26,232 bases of DNA from contig JALLPB010000250.1 in NCBI GenBank assembly GCA_036939975.1, forward strand, positions 1 to 26,232, given 5' to 3'. The stretch is from Cyclostephanos tholiformis (lineage: Eukaryota > Bacillariophyta > Thalassiosirophyceae > Thalassiosirales > Thalassiosiraceae). The notes beneath the pieces were generated by a model. That model searched no databases and had not been told where the DNA came from. It saw nothing but the letters and a program-made list of their open reading frames with translations. A program made the position numbers and the translations under genes. This document shows positions 1-9,107 of the stretch, piece after piece (within the stretch, counting starts at the first letter, position 1; every line of letters starts with the position of its first letter).

Positions 1-2760
1 AACATTGAATATGACCCTTACAAAATGACTACATTTCCCGTAACTTTGAAATTACGTTCGTGAATGAACCTGTAACTTCAAAGTTACGACAGAGCTACGT
101 ATGTAACTTCGATTTTACCAATATTAAATATTAGCTTGTACAAACCCCTGGCCACATACCGGTCAATAAGTGATTTTGGAAGGGTGACTGGTAGAGGCGC
201 CTGTTGGAGAGCCAGGTGTTGAGTGGCAAGGATCTCTAAGCCTTTGGTGATGATGCCATTGGGAAGGGAGGAAAGGTAGCCAATGACCGCTGTTGGGAAA
301 AGCACCTGAAAGGCAGTAGCACAATTGATGCTGTAAGGTCATGGTTGAGGCTAAGACCGCATTTAATAGGTGCAAAACCATTAAACCAAAATGGGGGAAA
401 ATGACCCCATCTAACTACTCATCTTCTAACATCAATATCTCCATCAATTTTCAACCATTTGTTTCGAGAATTGCAACAGAATCAACAGCATTCTTATCTT
501 CTGAAAGGCTGCACCGTCAGTTTGAAAGCCAGGGCAAGAGAATGTATTCTATATTTGATGCAGCATTGGCTTTGAAGAATTCCAATAAATCCAACAAGCA
601 ACCTGATGCAAAGAAAATCGGCTTGGCTCTTTGCCCATTAATAGAGAAGACAACTCAACCACACCCATCTAGAAACAACATTATGGTAACATATCAAATT
701 AGAAGGTGCCCAAGAATTGATGCATGTTCTATTTTGACAGTGGGGCACACAGATAGAGGGAGAATTAAATTTCAAGATAAGACAGAATTTACTATGCCAC
801 AGAAGCATATTTTGTCATGTGCATTTGGTTATGATAGCAAAAAAATGCATGATGCTTGTTGGGAGTCGCAGATTGGCTTGAAGGAGCAGGCACTTTTGGG
901 GAAGTACTTGCATGCCTCTGTTGGAGCCTCAATGCCATCAGGATCCTGTCAGCTTTTAAGAAAAAAAGATCATGAATCGTTTGACTGGGTGGAGATGATT
1001 GTCATGGAGAATTGGGGATTAAGTACTGTAGAAAATGAATTGTACCAAAAGAGACTAAAACAAACCAATAGCCTCTCTATCAAGAGAGTACTGGCAGTGA
1101 TAATTGCCATGATTTGTGCTGTTAAAAAAATCTTGGCAGCCAAGATGAGGGCAGCCAAGAAGGGATCCCTTGTCCATGATGTGTGGAGCAAGTTTGGGGC
1201 TCATTACTTTGCCTTGTTTGCCACATATATGGCAACATGTCAGAGTGTTGTTGATGGAGTTATGACCGCAGTCACAAAGCCAGTGATATCTTTTCTATCT
1301 GTGGCTCCCCTCCACACATCTGTGAAGGAGGGTGACAATAGTGATGGATTTTTGCCAACTGCAGATGAGGCTGAGGTTGAAGAAGCGGTTAAATTTACTG
1401 CTAAGGAGCACTACGATCATATGACCGATTTATTGAGTAACTTTTATGGGATTGAAGACCCAAAGAATTGGATCACAAATCAGACAGCAGACAGTGCGAG
1501 TGTGAACTTAAAATTGGCCAAACGTCTTGGCATTTCACACATTAATGTGAGAACCACCTCTTGAATAATGAGCTGATGATGACATTGTCACAGTCACACA
1601 TAATTTTGGACCTGGCACAGTGTGCAAGATAATTCACAAGACTATGTTGGATCTCAGGACAAATAAGAATCGTGCCATTCTTCAACAATCTACAGATCTA
1701 GCACCCACCATTGGCAATGAGACTAGGTGGGCAAGTGGGTACAACATGATGAAAAAATGGCATAAGATCAAGGCTGACTGTGAGCTTGCCAGTGCCAATG
1801 ATAGTGCAACTATTGCCATGCCTCCACCTAGCTATGCCTTCAAAAGAGAGGCAAAGAATACAACTGCCATGCTGAGTGACATAAATACTGTGGCTGTATC
1901 ATTGCAAATTACCCTTGTATAAATGCCATGACCTTCAGGAAGTATTGATATTAACAGCAGAGGGTAGATCAAATGGTGCAAGTCCTTGGTATAGAAATAC
2001 ATTTGGGAAATTATACATTGCACCTGATTCCATTCAGTGGCCAGCTCAGACATTTGCAAATGCAGTATGCAGAATGCAGAAGAGACAGGGATACACCCTA
2101 TCAGTCAGTGAGAAACGAGCAATTGACAAGTGGTTAGAGAAACCTGCAGCAGGGGTGCAGTCAAATAGTACTGCAATGGTATCACTTGCTGATCATTTGT
2201 TACAACTGAAAGGAAATAACAATCATGAAAAAAGAAAGGCTGATGATATGGATGATGGACTTAACACAAAAAGTGGAGCATTTGTGGTCAATGGCCAGTT
2301 ACATTCTGACTACTACCAGGTCAATTATGTCCCCTATTGTATTTGAAGCCATCTTGTTCCTATGCATGAATCGAGTACTCTGGGATGAGAGAACAGTTAT
2401 GGAGGCACTGGCAGCAGTCAGGGCTGAGCAGAAGGATAAGCATTTGCATATGAAATTGGACCTGGCGAATGATGGTGACAACAGTGAAGAACATGGGATA
2501 GGAAATGCTGATGCTAATGAGGACGAGGAGTGGAATATAACAGTGATGTGTGTGTTGTGATAATTGTCTAGAAGTATGCCACATGTATCACTCCTTTTAG
2601 ATACCGGTTGTGTTACCAAATAGAGAGGCAATTCTCAGGGATTGCAAATCCTCAGGTTGCAATTCTGAGGAATTGCAATTCCAGATTTTAATATTTTTCA
2701 CAATTCCAATTAATTGGGATCTGAGTGCAATCAATTCCAAGTAATTTCTCCCTACCCCTG
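1..2760 (+). mobile_element. Decayed hAT-superfamily DNA transposon, 3' part
   Basis: The segment holds a fragmented hAT transposase and is AT-richer than the genes to its right. A candidate right end lies at 2750-2760, where CCCTACCCCTG reads on the other strand as CAGGGGTAGGG, the CAGGG-type start common in hAT terminal repeats. The eight bases after it (TACACCAG) would be the target duplication. The last 120 bp contain repeated (G)AATTGCAATTCC words, including the perfect palindrome at 2669-2682, which fits subterminal transposase-binding repeats. No matching left end was seen in 1-340, so the element probably begins before the window. Bases 40-116 contain three versions of a 16-bp word (GTAACTTTGAAATTAC type), two of them facing each other. 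Confidence 0.6.
341..2560 (+). pseudogene. hAT transposase, broken by frameshifts
   Basis: Four consecutive segments in changing frames make one hAT transposase. 341-1564 carries the start of the RNase-H-like catalytic domain (LVHDVWSKFGAHYFALFATY; the D matches the first catalytic Asp of hAT enzymes) and ends near NQTADSASVNLKLAKRLGI, with the continuation ENHLLNNEL in another frame from about 1549. 1620-1922 carries LRTNKNRAIL and APTIGNETRWASGYNMM, a conserved hAT block. 1915 to about 2250 continues the catalytic region. From about 2250 to 2560 the C-terminal hAT dimerisation region is readable (VEHLWSMA, then MSPIVFEAILFLCMNR and LWDERTV). Gaps are too short for normal introns and stops fall inside conserved blocks, so this is a dead copy. 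The start at 341 is only the first in-frame ATG. Confidence 0.75.
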
Positions 2761-3144
2761 TACACCAGGAGATAAATAATTAATTGTCATATTCAAAGCT
2801 CGACGTATAATTTTACTCGGGACTACAGTGATCATCGTGCGCCTCCTGTCAATACTGGCGTCCAACTCCCACAGTTCTTCCACCCTCAAATTCTTTGTAG
2901 GGGGTGTGAAGTATGAGGAGGGGGGAGAGGGGCGACGATCGGGTGTGATGTCGTCATCAAATCACTAGGGAATAGGCACGGATGTGAAATCGATACTGGC
3001 GAGATATGTCGATGCAGCCTCAAGCGCGCGACATTCGAAGTGTGAAATCCTCATCCTCTCGCTCGACATCTTTCGTTCGACTTAGACTACTTGCACACGT
3101 TGGTCATTTTTGACTTCTGTTGGGACAAGCGCAGCTGCGACATA
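2761..3144. other. Intergenic DNA between hAT end and next gene
   Basis: About 380 bp with no convincing reading frame on either strand. The composition changes from AT-rich (transposon side) to mixed, with a CpG-rich stretch around 3020-3080. It holds the presumed 3' flank of the minus-strand gene ending at 3145. No RNA gene or clear terminator was recognised. Confidence 0.5.
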
Positions 3145-5360
3145 TCACTCCCCTTGTTTGAGATAATTGATAAAGTCATAATAGGCGTGGTCTTCGTCCA
3201 TTCCGAGCAACGGCAGCGTTTCATTACGGTCCAAGTTCGAGCGAACGGATGTCATTGAGTCGATGTCACAGGCAAACATCTCTCTCACCCCTATGTCAAG
3301 CGGCTTCCGCACGTAGAAACTTCTCAGCCCTCTCCTTCACTGTGATGAGTTGTCCATAGTAGTCGCCCACCCGTATCATTTTCCTCGGAGATATCGTCCT
3401 CTGCTTATTATTCGTGACGTGATAGAGCAACTGCCGTTCGAACTTCTTCGGGTCGAGCGATAATATCCTATTCAAGAAACATTGACTGGTAAAGAGAATC
3501 AAGACAACAGTTCAAAATCATGCAAAAACGAAGAAATGTTTATGCCAACAGGACCATAAGACCCACCCGAACAACTTAAGCCCGCCATCGTAGATAACAT
3601 TTGCCACGGGTAAAAACACGGAGAATATTATGAGATCATCTTAATGACGGAGCAAGCATTCCTAAAACTCCATCCATGTACGAACCTGAAATCCTCCGGA
3701 CCAGAATTCGACCGAATGACGCTGTAACGAATCGCCCTTCCAGTGCCTCACGTCGTCGTACGGGGGTAGGAATCCCCCCGGACACGCCACGTCGTGGAAA
3801 TACTCGATCTGCCCCCGCGTGGCCATGAACCCCGCCTGCTGACCGAGCGTGGAGTCCAACCGTCGCGGTCGTTTCATGTCCATCGCTCCGTACACGTCGG
3901 GATGTCCGCTCCAGTACGACCCCACGTCCGCCCTATCCTCGACCGGCATGGCCGCGACCCAACCCAGCGGATGAGGATACTCGCGTACTCCCGTGGCCTG
4001 GACGTTCGTTTCCCACATCACGACCTCGTCCATTCTCGGACGGTACAAGTCACGATCGTTGTCGCCACCGCAGCAGGCGGTCGGTCTCAGCACGGACGTC
4101 GATTCCCCGGCCAATCCCGCGAGGAACGCATCGGCGCTCCTCGGTACCTCCCGCGCGAATAGGTGATCATCCAGGATTCCTGATATCCGCAACGGATGAT
4201 CCGGCATGCGATCTAGGACCTCCACGCGTATGAACCCAGGGAATAATCGCCTAACGTGCTCCGCGCTTATCGGATCGTTCGCGACGTCGTTGCCGACGCT
4301 CGCGCCGTCGTTCGGACGATGACGCGGTGCCCGAGCAGTTCGATTGTTGCCTCCATTGTCAGAGCGATGATGCTCCGCGACGACGACGTGCGCATGGCGA
4401 TCCGGACTCGCTTCCGCCGAATCGTGAATTCGCTTAATGCTGGCCGATATTTCGAGGAAGTTGATAACGTGATTTGCGGTAATGCGCATGTCGTCCTCCT
4501 GGGTCGACACGTTGGAAAAGAAATCGAATTATCAGGCATTTTACCACACGAGCGTGACGTAAATAGATATAATTCATAGCTCACACTCACGAAGCATGCG
4601 AAGAAGTCGTAATACGGCAATTTGTCCCTCAGGACGTATCGATGCTGCCTGCTCAATGCGTGATCCGCCGTTGTCAATCTCTGATCATTGCCAGGACGCT
4701 CCTTGTTGTAAGTCTTGGCATAATGAAGCGGTATCGCATCCTCCCATATCTCCAAACCCACGGTAATGGGCAATGCGTCCCGTACGACGCGTCTTCGATT
4801 CGGTTCGAGGGATGGGTATCCCAATATCAGGTAGACGTCGACGGCCCAACCTCGGTCGGACATGGACTCGACGGACAATACAATCTGGGGCAACACGATC
4901 TCCATGAGTCGATCGCGACCCAATGTTGTACCCCTCGTTCCCCTGTCGTATTCCACGAGGGACGTGATCACCAGGAGGACGCGTAGATCTCTCCCCCCCC
5001 CCCCCCTCCTCCTCCATGCGGCGACGAGGACGAGGTGATGTTGCGATTCGGTACCGACGAAAAAAACGCGTCCGATCCGATCGCCAGCGAGAGCGCGAGG
5101 GGTACGTCGCGAAACCACCGATCGTCGCTTTCGTCGTATGAAGAGGGAACGATGCCCTCCCCGGCCGCCACCGCCGCCGTCAGGAGACGACGTCTAACGT
5201 ACCCCCCGCCGTCGCGTGACGACGCGGGATCGTCATCATCGTCCCGTCCTCCCGCGACGACGACGACGACCGCCGCCGTCTCCCGATTCTGACGGAGGCA
5301 TTCGATGACGACGACAATGAGGCATATGCTAGCCGCGACGAGCGGTCGCGGCGGTCGCAT
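3145..5360 (-). CDS. Membrane-anchored glycosyltransferase-like protein, frame-disrupted gene model
   Basis: The start at 5360 gives an N-terminal hydrophobic anchor (LVAASICLIVVVIECL), as in type II Golgi enzymes, then an acidic/Gly-rich stem. The catalytic-looking part reads RVLLVITSLVEYDRGTR, LPITVGLEIWEDAIPLHY, ALSRQHRYVLRDKLPYYDFFACF, then EDDMRIT, a DxD-like motif, and SVEFWSGGFQ, CFLNRILSLDP, YHVTNNKQRTI. One clean GT-AG intron (4499-4590, 92 bp) joins ACF to EDDM. Three irregularities remain. The frame changes in a 14-C run at 4993-5006. The junction between 3686 and 3485 has a plausible donor and acceptor, but their phases do not match. The frame also changes near 3305, after which a coding-like tail (MFACDIDSM to DFINYLKQGE) runs to a stop at 3145. 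I know this pattern as a stramenopile family of unproven function. The sugar-transfer role is inferred. It may be a decaying gene or contain sequence errors. Confidence 0.6.
4993..5006. repeat. 14-C homopolymer inside coding sequence
   Basis: A run of 14 C on the plus strand (poly-Gly codons on the minus strand). The N-terminal frame (anchor and stem) is open up to this run, and the catalytic frame is open from this run onward. The two differ by one base. A one-base change in run length would fuse them. Confidence 0.85.
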
Positions 5361-5567
5361 TCGAATAGTTAGTGTTAGGTACTAGCAGCTGCGGCGCACC
5401 TCGACTCGTAAATCTTCTCTGTTCTCTCACGCAGAGATAAAAAGTCTCTTATCGTACCGTGTAAAAGGTATCGTACTACTCCGTCCCACAATCATTCGTA
5501 TTTTTTCGTAGAAATTAAGGTTTTCCTGGGGAAGGAAAAACTCGTTGCGCCTTTGATTGCAATACGT
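5361..5567. other. Upstream region of glycosyltransferase-like gene
   Basis: Non-coding DNA between the start of the minus-strand gene and the left inverted repeat of the piggyBac element. It contains one TTAA (5515-5518) followed by a small hairpin (TTTTCC, 7-base loop, GGAAAA; about 5521-5539). No promoter element was recognised with confidence. Confidence 0.4.
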
Positions 5568-5609
5568 GATATCTCCTTGTTGGTCAGATCTAAGGACACT
5601 ATAGCGTCC
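5568..5609 (+). repeat. Left inverted repeat of piggyBac-like element
   Basis: 20 bp (5568-5587) identical to the complement of 8912-8931, then six extra bases (ATCTAA), then GGACACTATAGCGTCC, which matches the right-hand palindrome except at one position. Confidence 0.85.
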
Positions 5610-5903
5610 CTACCGCCACTGTACTTAGAGGTTAGATAGCGCCCCCAAAATTCGTCCTTTCAGAAAAAGTTGTATGGCAATCTTGTCAGGCTCATTGTGA
5701 CCTTCAAGAATCTGTACTGATCGTCCTTATTGGCCAGGTATTCGCTGAGATAGAGCGGGTGAACTGGAATTTGGGCTGTATTTTAGGCTTCAGAGCACAC
5801 TTCCGAGGCCTTTAACAGAGGGTAATACATTCAATAACACTGAGAATATTACATCATTATTAGCCTAATAGGTACTTTTAACGTTGGCAATCATTCCCAA
5901 TCA

Positions 5904-8699
5904 TTAGTCCTCCGCGCTGAGGATCCTGGGGATCTCAAGACGGAGGCGCTCCTTCGAGTGAAAGATCTCCCAACACGAAAGACAAAGATGAACATTGCAT
6001 TCCCGACATCTCATTACCCCAGCACGTGATCCTTTCGGTTTTCCATTCTCCTTCTCACCTGGATTGAACTCTTTGAAAGCCCACCGATGCAGTTGACAAA
6101 CCATTTGGCGATTGGTGGGCATAACTGGCATGTGGTTGTGCCCATCAAGCCTGAGTTGAAGCCGACCCCGAGTAGGAGAGAGGGCTAGAGAGTCGATCCG
6201 CTGAGTCCTCTTCTGCGCATCCGTCTTTGATGCTGAGGTCTTTGGGGGCAACTTCCTTCGTGGCCAATACTCGTCGGAGTCGATGTGGGCATACCCAATC
6301 GCTTCGTTCCAGTCGTGGTGTGTCCACTTGACCGGGACTCCCTTGAGCTCGCAGTACCTCTTGTACGAAACGTAGGCATTCACAAGGGAGACCTCGTATC
6401 CCCACAAGAACAACGCCCACCACCACTTCACATTCCGCTGGAAGCGCATGATCCGGTAGACAAGACGAAGCTGATCGGCGACATCATTGTCGTTCATCTC
6501 ATAGTTGTAGTCATCGGCAAGATTCCACCGCAGGAAGGTGAGGTCAACATTCTGCTGTAGCGCCGAGCTCCACACTTGCTTCGTCACAGGAACCCAAGTG
6601 ACACTCTCGCAGCTGTGAGAGATCATGTAGAAGGGTTTCTGGTCGTAGCATGATGCTACGACCAGATTGGACGATTGACTGTCCCCCTTCAAGACAGCCG
6701 CCTTGACGGTGCCCCTGGCCTGATCAGCGGCCTTCCCCGTCTTGTCCTGCTGGATGACACAAGGAGGACAGCCTCGTCCGCTTTTTCGGAGAACTCCATG
6801 AACAAGGACAGGGTTAGGCAAGCAATACGCCGCTTGTGCAAGCTTAACCGAATTGAAAAGGTTATCCATCTTGCACCTATGACCATACTCACGTAGGTTC
6901 TTGAACATGTGCAGCAGCCGACAGTGCATGGGACAAAAGCCCATGGCAAGGAGGTCCGGATCAACCGGCTCGTTGCGGAAGTAGAAATCCCACGTATATC
7001 CATCGTCTGCAATGCAATCCCCCTGCAGACCATCACCAATCCGCTTGAATTTCCCACAGCGAGTCTTGTACTCGCACTTCCCCTGACACTTGGTCGTCTG
7101 CTCGTCGACCGAAAATCCCTCTCCCAACAGCCATGCCTCCTTCCAAATGTGCCGAAGCCAACGGAAGAATTCGTCGACCTTTATGTTGGGGCACTTATCC
7201 TTTGGTGGAGGGAGCATCAGAGGATCCTGTGTGGCAAAGAAGTGGCGAAATGAGCGATGCTTCTGTTGGTATCCTGGACCGAGAGCAGCGGCAATCCTGT
7301 CGTTGCTGTGGGTTGGAGACTTGGACTGCGGCTGCATCTTCAAGACAAGCTGTGGCAATGGAGCAAGTCCATCGATGATGTAAACCCCGAGCATTTGAAC
7401 GATGTCCTGGTTAGAGAACGGCCGGTGCTTTCCGGCAAAGATGTGGCCCGGTTCACCAGCACCAGCGAGCATTGCCTTGGTGTTGCTGTACGCTGTCCAG
7501 TTTGAAACAGCAAACTTCGTACGCCGATCGCCCTTCACGTTGGCAACCGAAGCATCTTCCTTGTTGTCGTTGGGGGTCAGCGGCATAAAGGCCGTGAACC
7601 AATCCATTGGATGGCTGGTTTCCGAGAGCCCGTACCGATGGAGGAAGTCGGTATTGGGGCCGCCCAACTTCCTTGGCTGAACATCAGCAACAGGACGAGA
7701 TTGGTTTGATTTTGAATGAAACCGCTTCCTCTTCTCCTTCCTCGAACGATTGACAGAGCGACCATTGGGGCGGACGTACCTCATCTTCTCGGTCGTACCG
7801 GTGAAGAGAATCCTTTCAAACGTCTCGACAAATCCGAACTTTTGGTTGATTGTATCGTTCATCTCGGTGGGCGGTCGTAGGCTTCCGTCCGCATTGGTGG
7901 GCTCGGGCACGGGATTCTCACAACGAGTGAGTGGTTCCCATTTTGCTGTAACATCGAGCCCCATCATCGTCTCATCTCGAACGATTTCCCCCGCCGACTC
8001 CGAAACAGGCACGTTCAATGCAATTGCCTCATTTAGGCGCTGTTGCATGGCTGCCTTGTTCCCAAAAGTACTTCGGCCCCTCTTCCTCAGCTCCGCCCTC
8101 AGCATAACCACATTCAATTTCATTACATCAATTGCCTCCGAGGCTGCCGCCGGAGACAGCACCCCCCCCCCCCCCCCCCCTTGACCCCCCCCTATACTTT
8201 CTTCATTGTAGAGCTCTGAATCGTCATCTATGTCTGCATTGGCGAAGTGGGGGAGGTTTCCCTCAGAATCATAGCCCTCATCATTCAACACCGGATCCTG
8301 ATTTGTGAAGCGATTTTCTATCATACCGTAATTTGATGGAAAAACAGCGAGATGGGCCAGCGCCGTGGCAGCCTCGTTCGTAGCCATTCTCACAGTTGGT
8401 GGCGTTTCCTCCACACCAGACTCGAACAAATTCCTCCGGAAGGTTGGGGTAGTGTCAGTAGTGTCATGCCTGCCACCCTCAGCGAGTCCGTCGCTGTCCT
8501 CGACATCATCGTATGTCGGCAACGATGATAAAAACTCATCGACAAACGTGTCGACGTCTGTGCTCGGCTCCCCACGAGAATCTTCCACTTCCAACACATG
8601 AGTGATACTCCTAGCACTATCCCCCACAGGGGGGATCAACCCTGGTAGCTGGGGGGTTGGTGTGGACCGAGTAATGTGTCCGCGACCTGGTGTGCTCAT
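5904..8699 (-). CDS. piggyBac-family transposase with SAP domain
   Basis: A single open frame of 931 aa. The order is an acidic low-complexity N-terminus, a poly-Gly tract from a 19-C run (8162-8180), a SAP DNA-binding motif at about 189-227 (VVMLRAELRKRGRSTFGNKA, then LNEAI), and then the DDE_Tnp_1_7 domain. Candidate catalytic acids are in FSVDEQTTK (about 530), KMDNLFNSV (about 611) and YNYEMNDNDVADQ (about 738), the usual piggyBac arrangement. The KWWWALFLWGYEVSLVNAY segment is the typical end of the domain. A C-terminal Cys/His cluster (CRECNVHLCLSCWEIFH, about 900-917) corresponds to the zinc-binding region that reads the transposon ends in piggyBac. It would cut and paste the element at TTAA sites in the nucleus. 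Intactness and paired repeats argue for a recently active copy. An N-terminal SAP domain is an addition to the simple insect enzyme. Confidence 0.88.
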   Translation of the reverse strand: MSTPGRGHITRSTPTPQLPGLIPPVGDSARSITHVLEVEDSRGEPSTDVDTFVDEFLSSLPTYDDVEDSDGLAEGGRHDTTDTTPTFRRNLFESGVEETPPTVRMATNEAATALAHLAVFPSNYGMIENRFTNQDPVLNDEGYDSEGNLPHFANADIDDDSELYNEESIGGGQGGGGGGVLSPAAASEAIDVMKLNVVMLRAELRKRGRSTFGNKAAMQQRLNEAIALNVPVSESAGEIVRDETMMGLDVTAKWEPLTRCENPVPEPTNADGSLRPPTEMNDTINQKFGFVETFERILFTGTTEKMRYVRPNGRSVNRSRKEKRKRFHSKSNQSRPVADVQPRKLGGPNTDFLHRYGLSETSHPMDWFTAFMPLTPNDNKEDASVANVKGDRRTKFAVSNWTAYSNTKAMLAGAGEPGHIFAGKHRPFSNQDIVQMLGVYIIDGLAPLPQLVLKMQPQSKSPTHSNDRIAAALGPGYQQKHRSFRHFFATQDPLMLPPPKDKCPNIKVDEFFRWLRHIWKEAWLLGEGFSVDEQTTKCQGKCEYKTRCGKFKRIGDGLQGDCIADDGYTWDFYFRNEPVDPDLLAMGFCPMHCRLLHMFKNLREYGHRCKMDNLFNSVKLAQAAYCLPNPVLVHGVLRKSGRGCPPCVIQQDKTGKAADQARGTVKAAVLKGDSQSSNLVVASCYDQKPFYMISHSCESVTWVPVTKQVWSSALQQNVDLTFLRWNLADDYNYEMNDNDVADQLRLVYRIMRFQRNVKWWWALFLWGYEVSLVNAYVSYKRYCELKGVPVKWTHHDWNEAIGYAHIDSDEYWPRRKLPPKTSASKTDAQKRTQRIDSLALSPTRGRLQLRLDGHNHMPVMPTNRQMVCQLHRWAFKEFNPGEKENGKPKGSRAGVMRCRECNVHLCLSCWEIFHSKERLRLEIPRILSAED
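8162..8180. repeat. 19-C homopolymer inside transposase gene
   Basis: Encodes the Gly tract before the SAP motif on the minus strand. Unlike the runs at 4993 and 9797, the reading frame stays open through it. A second C run follows after TTGA. Confidence 0.85.
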
Positions 8700-8895
8700 A
8701 GGGACACGGGGTTTTTTTAGATAACACGATAGTGTACCTTTGATGGTGAGTATCTCGGCGAAAAATTATGGTGACCCCCCCATATAAAGATGCTCTAATA
8801 CTAATTTGGGGGTGGGGAACACGATGGTGATGTCAGATTGAACCAGGAAGGTCAATATAGTGGGGTTATTAGCAATTTTAGAGTGCTGGAGATGG

Positions 8896-8931
8896 GGACG
8901 CTATAGCGTCCCTGACCAACAAGGAGATATC
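8896..8931 (-). repeat. Right inverted repeat of piggyBac-like element
   Basis: The complement of the left repeat. It consists of a perfect 16-bp palindrome (8896-8911) immediately followed by the 20-bp repeat (8912-8931), without the six-base spacer present on the left. Confidence 0.85.
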
Positions 8932-9107
8932 TAAGTGTCCCATGCACCTACCCCACAAACAACGTAACATTTTTTAATAATAAGGAATTGATAGAGCCCC
9001 CCCCGATCACCTCCCTCCATTCGTTCTCTCACACTGTTTCACCACAAAAAAATCTCATAGTTAAGCCGAGTCAACACATCCCCATGTAGATGCTATAGAA
9101 TTATACG
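8932..9107. promoter_or_regulatory. Upstream region of the PPR gene
   Basis: 176 bp between the right repeat of the piggyBac element and the PPR start codon. It is pyrimidine- and A-rich (around 9000-9055), as expected for a 5' leader, but no specific promoter motif can be claimed. The transposon therefore ends almost at the promoter of the gene. Confidence 0.35.

Larger units (their letters stand above)
5568..8931 (-). mobile_element. piggyBac-like DNA transposon
   Basis: An intact piggyBac-type transposase is flanked by exact 20-bp inverted repeats: GATATCTCCTTGTTGGTCAG at 5568-5587 and its complement at 8912-8931. Just inside each lies a palindromic block, GGACACTATAGCGTCC at 5594-5609 and the perfect palindrome GGACGCTATAGCGTCC at 8896-8911. 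These are convincing paired ends or subterminal repeats. The outer limits are not settled. piggyBac elements duplicate TTAA, and no TTAA touches either repeat. The nearest outside are at 5515-5518 and 8974-8977, but the sequences next to those do not match each other. The non-coding stretches inside (5611-5903 and 8700-8895) show nothing else. Confidence 0.75.

Noticed and set aside
3296..3502. Independent small protein gene
   Set aside because: Its content (CFLNRILSLDP, TNNKQRTI) continues the conserved pattern of the upstream glycosyltransferase-like exons, so it is treated as part of that gene.
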